NCBI RefSeq assembly: GCF_001263205.1
Contig: NZ_CP012333.1
Location: forward strand, 7,772,001-7,836,000
DNA: 64,000 nucleotides
Origin: Labilithrix luteola
GTDB lineage: Bacteria; Myxococcota_A; Polyangia; Polyangiales; Polyangiaceae
Direction of reading: 5' to 3'
Shown: positions 18,344 through 26,616 of the stretch, one piece after another
Layout: every line of letters begins with the position of its first letter
Numbering within the stretch: the stretch's first letter is position 1
Notes under the pieces: generated by a model
Databases searched by the model: none
The model's input: only the letters and a program-made list of their open reading frames with translations
What the model was told of the DNA's origin: nothing
Made by a program: the position numbers and the translations under genes

Positions 18344-19746
18344 GGGGTCGGACTCCCGTCGGGTTTGACTGCAAATCGGAATTGCATGTCGCTGGACCCG
18401 GAAGCGTAATCGACCATGTCGACCTGAATGGCGCCGTCCGGTCGCTGGCTGAAGACTCCAAAACCGTAGTTCTTGCCGCCGGTGAGAGGGGCGCCGCCGT
18501 TGCCGATGATGACCTCACGCCCCGACGGATGTTCGTACGTATGGGTGTGGCCTACGATGGCGAGCGTATAAGGGTGCTGCGCCATGATCTGCTCGGACGG
18601 TTTCACACCCGGCGCGGTATTCGCCATGCGCGACTCGTGACGAATGACGAAGGTGTAAGTCGTGTTTTGCGCCAGGGTCGTGTTCAGCCAGCTCTCCTGT
18701 GCGGTGCTCCAGGCGTTGGCCGCGATGAATACGAATTTGGCTGTCCACGAATGGTCCGTGGCATTGATGTTGATGACGTAATACGGGTCCGGTTTTCCGA
18801 TCGGACCGAGCATCTTGTTCAGGAACGACGTGAAGTTGTTCGTGACACCATCTGGCGCGCCGGGGCCGCAATTCGAGGTGGTCCCGCCCGTGCACTCGTG
18901 ATTTCCCATGGCCGGGAAGAGCGGGCCATCGAACTTGGCTCGCGCAGCGAGGTATTTGTCGAGCTGCGGTCCGGATTCGGCGCTGAACGACGAAGCAAAC
19001 ATGTAGTCGCCCGTCGAAACGACGAAGGCGGGCCGCGGCGTGAAGGCCTGAATGTCCCCGTAGATCTTGTCGATGATGGTCGACGGGTAGGCGGCCGTGT
19101 CGTTGATGCTCGGTGGTCGTGTATCGCCCACGACGGCAAAGAGCAGACGCGAGAGGGAGCCCCCGTTCCCCGTGACCGTCCCCGTTGCGGGAGCGCCCGC
19201 GTCGAGCGGGGCGCCGGTGGGGCCGCACCCCGAAGGCGGCGCCTGGCATCGCTTCGTCGCGGTATCGCACCACCATCCACCGAAGCAGCCGTTGGTCTGA
19301 CAGTTCTTCTTTCCCGTGCACGACGTGCAATTCGACGTGACGTCGGGGCCGACGAGCGTGCCGCAGGTTCCGGAGGCGTTGCCGCCGTCCTGTGCTCCCG
19401 GCGAGGAGCTGCAGACATCGCCACGTGGAACGCACACGCTGACTTGCTGCCCGGTGACACTGCTGGCCGATACGCAACTTCGATCCGACGAACACTCGTT
19501 GCCATTGGGGCAAGCGGGAGCGCAGTAGCTGTCGGACCCGAGCTGGGCGCATACGGCGCCATTGCAGTCCTGATCGGTCACGCAAGGCACGCAGGCACTC
19601 GCGGCGCCTGGCGTGGTCGACGTGCCCGACGGATGGCCATCGGACGGACTGCCATCGCTACCGGAGGTGGCTTGTGTTCCGCCACACCCCGCCCAGAGCG
19701 CAAAACAAATCGAGGATACGGACACGAATGCGAGGAGAGAACGCAC
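18340..19746 (-). CDS. Lipoprotein: Cys-rich module plus calcineurin-like phosphoesterase
   Basis: 468 residues with a lipoprotein signal (CFALWAGCGG). Residues about 45-180 form a Cys-rich module (CVPCVTDQDC, CPNGNECSSDRSC, CTSCTGKKNCQTNGC, GGWWCDTATKRC). From about 200 comes a metallophosphoesterase: FAVVGDTRPPS, VSTGDYMF, AMGNHEC, FVIRHESR and VGHTHTYEH, which supply all metal ligands of the purple acid phosphatase/calcineurin fold. The module alone is repeated in the protein encoded at 21247-21843. It lies 8 bp downstream of the membrane/propeller gene and overlaps the CBM9-like gene by 4 bp. Substrate unknown; the location is the cell surface or periplasm by its signal. Confidence 0.88.
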   Translation of the reverse strand: MRSLLAFVSVSSICFALWAGCGGTQATSGSDGSPSDGHPSGTSTTPGAASACVPCVTDQDCNGAVCAQLGSDSYCAPACPNGNECSSDRSCVSASSVTGQQVSVCVPRGDVCSSSPGAQDGGNASGTCGTLVGPDVTSNCTSCTGKKNCQTNGCFGGWWCDTATKRCQAPPSGCGPTGAPLDAGAPATGTVTGNGGSLSRLLFAVVGDTRPPSINDTAAYPSTIIDKIYGDIQAFTPRPAFVVSTGDYMFASSFSAESGPQLDKYLAARAKFDGPLFPAMGNHECTGGTTSNCGPGAPDGVTNNFTSFLNKMLGPIGKPDPYYVININATDHSWTAKFVFIAANAWSTAQESWLNTTLAQNTTYTFVIRHESRMANTAPGVKPSEQIMAQHPYTLAIVGHTHTYEHPSGREVIIGNGGAPLTGGKNYGFGVFSQRPDGAIQVDMVDYASGSSDMQFRFAVKPDGSPTP

Positions 19747-19754
19747 GGCTTACC

Positions 19755-21218
19755 TCACTTCGGTGGCGGAGCTTGAACGGGGGCGGTCGTGGTCACGCCG
19801 GCACCTGCGAAGGGGTCGGAGGCGTAGGCGGCCACGAGGCATCCCGAGCCGTCGTCGTTGTGGATTTCGACGACGTCTCCTTTGCGCGAAAAGCCATAAA
19901 CCTTGTCGTGAAAGGCGGCGATTCCGAACATGCTGCCGAACGTGTTCGGCGATGCCGGATTCGTGCACCACGACCCCTTCACGACTTGCCCTCGAACGGT
20001 TTTGAGGACGCTTTGGGTGCCAGGCTTGATTGCCTTTACGTCGACTTCGATCAGCGTGTCGACGCTCGAGCATGTCGTCCCGCCTTTGCCCGAACAGACT
20101 CGAACGGTGGCAAACCCAAGGGGATTACCGCCATTGGCGAGGAAGACGATGTCACCCGAGAGAGACCACGTCTTTCCGCTTTGCGGATCCGTTCCGAGCG
20201 TTCCAACTTGGGTTGGGTTTCCGCTCGTGGCATCGATTTGAAAGAGCTGTCCGGCGCTGTTCGACGCGATGAGGGTCTCGGTCGCGGCGACGGTGTTCTC
20301 GGGCGCCATGGTCAACCCGTAGAAATGAGCGTTGGTGGGGAGTGGCCACGTGGCATCGCAGTGGACGGACCCCGACTTCAACGTCAACGGGTAGGCCGCG
20401 GTATCGCTCACTCCATAGAGCTTTCCGTCCTTTGCGACTCCGATATCGGTCATCGCGGCGGCAGGCGCTCCGCTTCCAATGCAATCGAAGTCGCCTATCC
20501 TCGTCGGGGACTTCAGATCGTTCGGATCGAAGGAATAGAGCGTCTTATCGGTGTGCGCATACAGGAGGATCGGGCCGTCGGATGGTGCGGGGCCCGGCTG
20601 TCCTCCGCTACCGCCATCCCCGAACGACGTCGAGGGGGCTCCGGGCTCCGAGGCGCCTGCCGTGCTTCCGCCCGCGTCTTCGTCGAATCCGTGCGTGGTC
20701 GAGCTACCACATCCAACGAGCGAGAGACTACCGGCGACGAAGAAGGTCGTGGCCCTGGCGAGAACCGGCACACGCCTGACTGTCGAGGCCGCCCATCGAG
20801 CGAACCAGAAGACCGCGAGGCATGCACCGAAGCCACGCCACGCATCACCCCACGATACCGACGCTAGAAAGCGCGGCAGGTGATCACGCGCGGGGACCAC
20901 ATGCGCGAGCGTCAGAGTCATCGATGCGAGGCACGCGAGGCCGCGGTCTCGCGTCATCGTGGCCAAGAGGCGGATGCGCCACGTTCTTGGAAGAACGAGA
21001 ATCGTGATCGCGAAAACGGCTCCGAATCCTTTCCACGCCTCGTGGAACGAAGGCTCTTCGAAGAAGACTCGAAGGTGCTTTCGAGCAGGAAAGAGATGAA
21101 GGAGCGCAATGCCGAGAACGAGCGTTCGAAGCGGGAATCTGCTCGACCAAAGGCTCCCGCGTCGTTTGGCATCCCAGCGCATCGCGCAGGAATGTCCGGG
21201 TTCTCGGCGGTTGATCAC
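19755..21218 (-). CDS. Fusion of duplicated TM domain with exported beta-propeller-like domain
   Basis: 487 residues. The N-terminal ~150 residues are membrane helices containing an internal duplication: LFPARKHLRVFFEEPSFHEA (then WKGFGAVFAI) and VVPARDHLPRFLASVSWGDA (then WRGFGACLAVF). The next segment, ATTFFVAGSLSLVGCGSS, looks like a lipoprotein signal. It is followed by a Gly/Ser linker and a 300-residue domain with propeller-like repeats (LYSFDPNDLKSPTRIGDFDC, LYGVSDTAAYPL, LFQIDATSGNPTQVGTLG). Either the whole chain is one fusion, or a lipoprotein starts inside it near 20770. The duplication argues that the upstream part is genuinely coded. No enzymatic residues recognised. Confidence 0.7.
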   Translation of the reverse strand: MINRREPGHSCAMRWDAKRRGSLWSSRFPLRTLVLGIALLHLFPARKHLRVFFEEPSFHEAWKGFGAVFAITILVLPRTWRIRLLATMTRDRGLACLASMTLTLAHVVPARDHLPRFLASVSWGDAWRGFGACLAVFWFARWAASTVRRVPVLARATTFFVAGSLSLVGCGSSTTHGFDEDAGGSTAGASEPGAPSTSFGDGGSGGQPGPAPSDGPILLYAHTDKTLYSFDPNDLKSPTRIGDFDCIGSGAPAAAMTDIGVAKDGKLYGVSDTAAYPLTLKSGSVHCDATWPLPTNAHFYGLTMAPENTVAATETLIASNSAGQLFQIDATSGNPTQVGTLGTDPQSGKTWSLSGDIVFLANGGNPLGFATVRVCSGKGGTTCSSVDTLIEVDVKAIKPGTQSVLKTVRGQVVKGSWCTNPASPNTFGSMFGIAAFHDKVYGFSRKGDVVEIHNDDGSGCLVAAYASDPFAGAGVTTTAPVQAPPPK

Positions 21219-21246
21219 CCGTGACGAAGAATTTTCGTCGGTCCTG

Positions 21247-21843
21247 TCAGGGACAGGTTTTCGGTGGCCGTACGCAGTCGCGAGTCACGGTGTTGCACCA
21301 CCAACCTGCGTAACAACCGTTTGGCTGGCAATCATAGCGGCAGTCGCGACATGCCGAGGGCACCTCTGGACCGGTTAGCGAGCCGCAACGTTCGAGCGGG
21401 GCACCATCCGATCCCGACGGAGGTGTCGCCGAAGGGCAGGCTCCACTCTTCGGAACGCACGTGCGCTCTTGCCGCCCGTCCCACGAGACTTCGACGCGGC
21501 AGGTTTGGTCCGACCGGCAGCCCGATCCACTCGGGCACGAAGTTGCGCAGTACGTCTCTCCACCGTCGAGAGCGCCGCCGTCCTTCGTCATTTGGACGCA
21601 CACCGCGTTGGAGTGGCAATCCTCGGCCGTAAGGCAAGGTTCGCAGTCCTCGTTTCCAGAATCGGCGCGATCGGCCGAGCGCACGTCTGCGCTGTTCATG
21701 TCGAAAGGCGAGGACGCATCGGCGCTGCCACCGAGATCGATGTCGGCGCCGCATGCAAACGACCAAAGAGCAAAAGCTCCTGCCGACACGATCAGAGCAA
21801 TCCGGCAGAAACGTCGAAACCTACTGCGCCTCGCACGGCTCAC
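21247..21843 (-). CDS. Cys-rich lipoprotein, stand-alone copy of the phosphoesterase module
   Basis: 198 residues with an N-terminal export signal ending FALWSFACGAD (lipobox-like), a short linker and a Cys-rich domain. Its Cys pattern parallels the module of the phosphoesterase encoded at 18340-19746: CEPCLTAEDC against CVPCVTDQDC; RCGSLTGPEVPSAC against TCGTLVGPDVTSNC; QPNGCYAGWWCNT against QTNGCFGGWWCDT. The two are clearly paralogous domains. The start ATG 21843 overlaps the preceding gene's stop (ATGA), so the genes are coupled. Function unknown; a protein-protein or ligand-binding role is likely. Confidence 0.82.
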   Translation of the reverse strand: MSRARRSRFRRFCRIALIVSAGAFALWSFACGADIDLGGSADASSPFDMNSADVRSADRADSGNEDCEPCLTAEDCHSNAVCVQMTKDGGALDGGETYCATSCPSGSGCRSDQTCRVEVSWDGRQERTCVPKSGACPSATPPSGSDGAPLERCGSLTGPEVPSACRDCRYDCQPNGCYAGWWCNTVTRDCVRPPKTCP

Positions 21844-22612
21844 GGATTCGAATCTAGCAGTGCTCGGACACGTGCCGCATGCGGACTCTTGGGGAATTTC
21901 TCCAAGAACGTTGCCTCGAGCCGCTCCGCTCTTGCTCGATTTCTGCGCTGAAGAGACGCTTCGATGCGCAGAACTTCGGCCTCTTGAACGAACGCTCCGC
22001 CGCGGTAACGAGCTTCGTATTCGTCGACCAAACGTTCGGCGGTCGCACCGTCACCTGCGTCGAGTGCGGCGCGCGCCCTTTCGAGATGCCTGAGCTGTTC
22101 GGAGAGCGAGGCCGGAGCGGATTGTGCGCTCGATGGATGCGGATGGGGCGAGGCCGACGGCGTCGGGAGAAGGTCCGGACTCGGTAGCGTCACGAGCGGC
22201 GCCGAACCTTCCGGCATGGCCGTGGTCGTGGTCGGGGCGGCAGGGGCGCCGCCATCGATGCGGAGGGCGCTTGGGGGAGGGGATTCGCGGGCGCCCGATG
22301 AGCAGTCCACACGACGGCCGCGACGCCACCGCCGATCATCAAGGCGGCGATCGAAGCCCATTTCACCCAGGCGACGGCGGCGACGGCCTTGGGCGCCATG
22401 GACGCACCCGTCGCCGTTCCCGCGGCGCTCGCCGCTCCGGTACCCGTCAGCGTCGTGCCGGCGGCCGTCGTACCGATGGCTGCGACGCCCAAGGCCGCAA
22501 GCGCCTTCTCGCGCGCGCCTTTCGTCGGACGTTCGAGCTCCCAGGATCCCAGGAGGGTCCTCTGGAAGTCCGAAGCGGAGGGATCGGACAGAACGCGTTT
22601 CGGCTCGGTCAC
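21840..22612 (-). CDS. ECF-sigma partner: single-TM protein with TPR-like end, apparent frameshift
   Basis: In myxobacteria, ECF sigma genes are often followed by a membrane protein whose cytoplasmic N-terminus begins like this one (MTEPKRVLSDPSASDFQRTL) and whose far side carries a helical repeat. Here the N-terminus, Ala-rich region and TM helix (WASIAALMIGGGVAAVVWTA) are in one frame. The C-terminus (SLSEQLRHLERARAALDAGD, then FLEKFPKSPHAARVRALL) is in another. Adding one C to the C5 run at 22273-22277 joins them into 258 codons. The start overlaps the sigma gene's stop (ATGA). An anti-sigma role is inferred from position; no classical zinc anti-sigma motif is seen. Confidence 0.72.
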
Positions 22613-23277
22613 GGCTTACCCCCGCTCTCGGCTTGCAGGAGCGCCGTTTCGCGATCGAACACTTCTCGGGCACGGCGCAAGCGTGAGGCCACGGTGCCCA
22701 TGGGGATGCCAAGCAGCTCGGCGAGGGCGGAGGTCGTGAGACCCTCCAGCTCGAACAAGACGAAGGCCGTTCGCAGGTCCTCCGACATGCCATCGAGAAT
22801 CCTCTCCAAGTGTCTGCGTGCTTGATTCGAAGCCGCGGCCTGTTCGGGATTCGGTGAGCGATCCACCTGACGGCCGATTGCGTCTTCGTCGAAGTCTTCC
22901 TGCCTTCGGACTTGCGAGCGCCGTACGTTGGCCGCGATTCCTCGGGCGGTCGCGAAGAGAAAGGAACGCTCGCTGCCGACCGCGATGTCGTCGAGCTTTC
23001 GCGAGGCGAGCCAGAAGACCTGCTGGGCCGCGTCGTCCGCCAGCGACGCTGGTACTCCGAGCCCTCGCAACGAGCGCCAAATGAAGTCGAAGTTGGTCTC
23101 CACGATCTGCCGCAACCGCGTCTCGGCCGCCGCCGTCAAGCGCGGGGCAGGCAGAGTGGCGGGCGCAGAGGCAGGCCCAGAGGGAGCCTCGGTCGACGGC
23201 GCGCCGCCTCCCCCCGCTGACGCCACTGCCACCGCTACCGCATCGGAATTGGCGACCACCGACAATGTCCCGACCAT
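22609..23277 (-). CDS. ECF-type RNA polymerase sigma factor
   Basis: Sigma-70 family group IV factor, 222 residues. A Gly/Ala/Pro-rich N-terminal extension of about 45 residues precedes region 2 (NFDFIWRSLRGLGVPASLAD, then DAAQQVFWLASRKLDDI and SFLFATARGIAANVRRS). Region 4 carries the helix-turn-helix (LFELEGLTTSALAELLGIPM, GTVASRLRRAREVF). No region 3. It is preceded by a secreted barrel-like protein gene (50 bp) and overlaps its membrane partner gene by 4 bp. It likely controls its own leftward gene run, which is typical for ECF loci. Confidence 0.93.
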   Translation of the reverse strand: MVGTLSVVANSDAVAVAVASAGGGGAPSTEAPSGPASAPATLPAPRLTAAAETRLRQIVETNFDFIWRSLRGLGVPASLADDAAQQVFWLASRKLDDIAVGSERSFLFATARGIAANVRRSQVRRQEDFDEDAIGRQVDRSPNPEQAAASNQARRHLERILDGMSEDLRTAFVLFELEGLTTSALAELLGIPMGTVASRLRRAREVFDRETALLQAESGGKP

Positions 23278-23327
23278 AGCGCGTGCTCGGGAAATGTCCG
23301 GTCGAGGCGATCTTGATCACCCGGCGC

Positions 23328-24470
23328 TCACCAGATCGTCGCCCCGACGCCAAGCGCCGCGCTCCACTCCGCGTCCGGTACGCGAAAGACCATCGTATTT
23401 TGCTGGACGAAGAATCGATCTCTCACGAGTGGAGCGCCAAGGCCGGCTTCGAGGTCGACGAAGACGGGCCGAAACGCCATCCAGCGAACGTGAGCCGCGG
23501 CACCGGTGCTCAGCCAAAGGCGTGACGAGCTCCGGGCGGGCTGGACCCCGATGCCCCCGCCCTGAAGGACCCCAACCTCGGTTCGCAGGCAGGGCGCGAT
23601 GCGAAAACGATCCGGTGACCAAGCCACTGGACAGAGGTCCAAGCCGCCGGCAGTCCACGTAAACTCGGCTCCCGCACCGGCCGTCTGACTCGACGTGTTC
23701 AGTCGTTCGAAGTGGAGGCGTGCGCTGGGAGACAAGAGCCCTCGATGACTGCTCGCGATCTCGACGAAGACCGGGAGCACGAACACGACCGAAGGAGCGG
23801 GGCCCGAGAGCACTTGTCCGTCGAGGCCGACCGCAAGTTCCCAGGACTTCGCCGTCGGCCGTGCGTCGTTGCCGTCCTCGTTGCTCGCTCTTTCCGTTCT
23901 CGAGGGGGGCTCACGCTCGTCCGAGCCACCGTTGGCGACGGTGGGCGGCGGAGTCGTCGTCGTTGTCTCTTGCGGGGTGGCGGAAGGGGCCGGTGCCGCA
24001 GGGATGCTTCCACCAGCTTTGGAGGCTGGTGGGGCTGGCGCTGCGGTCGCCGCCGGCGAAACAGCGTGTGGTTCGGGCAGGAGAGAGGCGCCGGGATCGA
24101 CGGCGACCGCGGCTACGAAAGCCAGGCTCGAGACGACTTCGCTGCACGTGCTTCCTTGCACGCTCCGTTCTGCCTCGCCGCCGTCGACCTCTCGTATCGT
24201 CAAGCGCCCAGCCGATCGTCCGTCGTGAGCCTCGACTCGAACGACGATGGTGCGCGCACCGTCCGTCCGGTCGCTCACGCGAATGCGGTGACTTCGGCTC
24301 CGAAGCTGCTCGATGAACGAGGCCGAGCTCGGACAGCCGCCCGAGCCGCCCGATGCCGCGTACTCCACGTGAACCACGGCATCGGACTGAGCGAGCGCGA
24401 GGCCGGCAGACCCGAGCCCCATCACCAGCCCCATCACCAGGCCGACCGGGAGGCGAGCAACGTCGCGCAT
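23328..24470 (-). CDS. Secreted/outer-membrane protein at the head of the ECF locus
   Basis: 380 residues from ATG 24470, chosen over an upstream in-frame start (24506) because a GTAGG site sits before it and it opens with a signal peptide (LPVGLVMGLVMGLGSAGLALAQ). Residues about 25-115 form a small domain with Cys (GGCPSSASFIEQLRSRS, GSTCSEVVSSLAFVAAV). A long Ala/Pro/Thr linker follows, then a C-terminal part of alternating beta strands ending GVGATIW, as in outer-membrane barrels. Proteins of this build commonly neighbour ECF sigma genes in myxobacteria. A sensing role is possible but unproven. Confidence 0.75.
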   Translation of the reverse strand: MRDVARLPVGLVMGLVMGLGSAGLALAQSDAVVHVEYAASGGSGGCPSSASFIEQLRSRSHRIRVSDRTDGARTIVVRVEAHDGRSAGRLTIREVDGGEAERSVQGSTCSEVVSSLAFVAAVAVDPGASLLPEPHAVSPAATAAPAPPASKAGGSIPAAPAPSATPQETTTTTPPPTVANGGSDEREPPSRTERASNEDGNDARPTAKSWELAVGLDGQVLSGPAPSVVFVLPVFVEIASSHRGLLSPSARLHFERLNTSSQTAGAGAEFTWTAGGLDLCPVAWSPDRFRIAPCLRTEVGVLQGGGIGVQPARSSSRLWLSTGAAAHVRWMAFRPVFVDLEAGLGAPLVRDRFFVQQNTMVFRVPDAEWSAALGVGATIW

Positions 24471-25026
24471 GCGCCTACTTCTTCGAACGCGTTGCGCCGT
24501 GGCCACCCTGGCTCCAGACTAGCTCACGGCGCGCGCCATGCGGCGGCACAGAGAGGTCTCCGGGGATCGCATCGTGAGAAGCGAACGCGGGAGGGCTCCC
24601 GCCAACCGTCCTTGCTGGTCGACGATCGGACGAGGCGTCTCCCCGTGTCTTCCCCGCGTCTCCCCGCCCGCCCTCAGCGAGTCACTACGACGAGGCGTGA
24701 CCTACGGTCGTGCATTCGTGTCCGCGGATCTTCCACGCCTGAAAGATTTGCCGACAAAAGGCCCAGGATTCGCCGGATTTTTGTTTGGCACGCGATTCGC
24801 TAAGAAGGTCAGTGCACCGCGTTCGTGGCCGTTCCCCCCCCCCCGGCCCAGCGCGGTGTTTTCTTTTTGTCTGCGCGCTTAGACGCTCGCGATTCGCGAG
24901 GCACGCGACGCAAGACGCGGGACGCGACGAGGTTCCCGGACAAAAGAGAACCGCCGCGTCACGCTCTCGAGAGAGCAGGTGACACGGCGGTTTTCTTCAT
25001 TCACGCGCTAGCGAGCGCGGAATCGC
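24471..25026. other. Gene-free stretch upstream of the ECF locus
   Basis: No credible gene. It holds the upstream region of the leftward ECF locus, an 11-base C homopolymer (24834-24844) and the terminator hairpin at 24949-24995. A TGGCACGCGATTCGC sequence (24786-24800) resembles a sigma54 site but has no gene downstream on its strand. Confidence 0.5.
24949..24995. terminator. Long terminator hairpin after the cyclopropane synthase-like gene
   Basis: AACCGCCG-C-GTCAC pairs with GTGAC-A-CGGCGGTT, enclosing a second nested stem (GCTCTC/GAGAGC). T-rich sequence follows on the + side and an A-rich flank gives T's on the - side, so it can end the leftward gene at 25027. Confidence 0.75.
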
Positions 25027-26253
25027 TCAGAGCTTGTCCGAGCCGACGTACGACGCGCGGTTGAAGTCGTTGCGGTTCTTGTTGAACACGACCTGGAAGC
25101 ACGCGGCGTTGCCCTGCTCGGCGATGCGAACCGACCAAGCGAGGAAGAGGTGCCAGATGCGGAACCAGCGCTCGCCGTAAGTCTCGAGGACCTGCTGCTT
25201 GTTCGCGAGCCAGTTGTCGTGCCACGCCTTGATCGTCCAGGCGTAGTGGATGCTGACGTTCTCGACCGAGTGGATCTCGAAGCCGGCCTTCTCGCCGTAC
25301 TTGAGCATGTCGCTGAGCGGCAGCGACGCGTCCGCGCCCGGGAAGACGTACTTGTTCATGAAGAGGCCCCAGATCATGTCCTCGGCGCGGAGGCCGACGG
25401 GGAGGACACCATCGAAGCCGGCGCGGCGGAGGCCCGTCCACTGGAGGAGGAAGCGGCCGTCGTCCTTCAGCAGGTTGAACATCTGCGAGAAGTAACCCGG
25501 CAGGTTCTTCACGCCGACGTGCTCGACCATCTCGAGGCTGACGATCTTGTCGAACACGCGCTTCGGCGTGTCGCGGTAGTCGAGGCAGAGAACGCGCGCG
25601 CGATCCGACACGCCCGCCTTCTCGATGCGCGCGTTACCGAACTCCGTCTGGTTCTTGCTGATGGTGATGCCCGTCGTGTCCGCGCCGAAGTGAACGGCGG
25701 CGTGACGAACGAAGGTGCCCCAACCGCAGCCGATGTCGACGAGCTTCTCGCCCGGCTGGAGATCGAGCTTGCGGCAACAGCGGTTGATCTTCTCGTCCTG
25801 CGCCTCTTCGAGGGTCGAGTTCGCCTGGCCGTCCTTGTAGTAGCCGGCCGTGTAGACCATGCGGTCGCCGAGGAACGCGCCGAAGAAGTCGTTGCCGCGG
25901 TCGTAGTGCTCGCGGACGATGCGGCGGTCCTGATCCTTCGAGTGGATCGCGACCTCGGGGATGAAGTTCTTGAAGAGGAACTTCACGTGCTCGGCGGTGA
26001 GCTCGTAGCTGACGTAGCGATCGCGCTCGTCCAGGAATTCGTAGATGTCGCCGGTGATGTCGACCTGGCCATCGAAGTAGGCCTCGTAGAGGGTCGTCAT
26101 CGGGACCTTGCCCTTGTGGAACTTCTCCGCGAGCTTGTAGTCGTGGAACCGCAGGAAACGGTCGATGCCGGCCCCGGTCCGCCCGCTCTTCGGCGCCTCC
26201 GATTCAGGCGTCTGGTGATTCTCTTCCTGGGTGCGGATTGCGTGCAGGGTCAC
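25027..26253 (-). CDS. Cyclopropane-fatty-acyl-phospholipid synthase-like methyltransferase
   Basis: SAM-dependent enzyme of the mycolic/cyclopropane fatty acid synthase family, which modifies double bonds of membrane lipid acyl chains. GTG 26253 is the start because GGAGG lies 5 nt upstream; longer frames reach 26523 but enter non-conserved sequence. The N-terminal half includes VAIHSKDQDRRIVREHYDRG and FFGAFLGDRMVYTAGYY, the family hallmark before the SAM site. VDIGCGWGTFVRHA is SAM motif I, and VSLEMVEHVGVKNLPGYF with MFNLLKDDGRFLLQ complete the core. 408 residues, normal length. Single gene with its own terminator. Confidence 0.92.
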   Translation of the reverse strand: MTLHAIRTQEENHQTPESEAPKSGRTGAGIDRFLRFHDYKLAEKFHKGKVPMTTLYEAYFDGQVDITGDIYEFLDERDRYVSYELTAEHVKFLFKNFIPEVAIHSKDQDRRIVREHYDRGNDFFGAFLGDRMVYTAGYYKDGQANSTLEEAQDEKINRCCRKLDLQPGEKLVDIGCGWGTFVRHAAVHFGADTTGITISKNQTEFGNARIEKAGVSDRARVLCLDYRDTPKRVFDKIVSLEMVEHVGVKNLPGYFSQMFNLLKDDGRFLLQWTGLRRAGFDGVLPVGLRAEDMIWGLFMNKYVFPGADASLPLSDMLKYGEKAGFEIHSVENVSIHYAWTIKAWHDNWLANKQQVLETYGERWFRIWHLFLAWSVRIAEQGNAACFQVVFNKNRNDFNRASYVGSDKL

Positions 26254-26616
26254 TCGATCCTCCGGTGTCAATTGGCTCTGAAGAAACTGCCGCGGCGAGA
26301 CGTCGAGAACGAGACGAATGCGAGTCGAGCCGAGACGAGCTTTGGTTGGTGTTGCGAATCGGTCCGATCGTTCAATGCGGGCGGCATTCGGTCTCGACGA
26401 GCCCCAAAATTCCGGAAAGCGCGGGCCTTCCTTCGTTCGGGGTCGCCCAGCGCGCCGCCTGTGCTCGCGCGAGGCTTGCCACTTGAGCGGGGGGACCCTA
26501 TGCGCGTCCTCGCCGTACTGCAAGCGGACCCGAGCGCGAATTCGGGTACTCAGCTCGGCCGCCTGTGAAGGCCCGTTCGCACTTCAATAAGTGTCTGAGA
26601 TTGCGGACGTTTCAGT

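Noticed and set aside
24786..24800. Sigma54-type promoter (TGGCACGCGATTCGC)
   Set aside because: The -12 element deviates (TCGC for TTGC) and no gene lies downstream on that strand before a convergent gene.
25150..26568. Long plus-strand ORF across the cyclopropane synthase-like gene
   Set aside because: Shadow of the opposite-strand gene, which carries clear SAM motifs; the plus frame has no family features.
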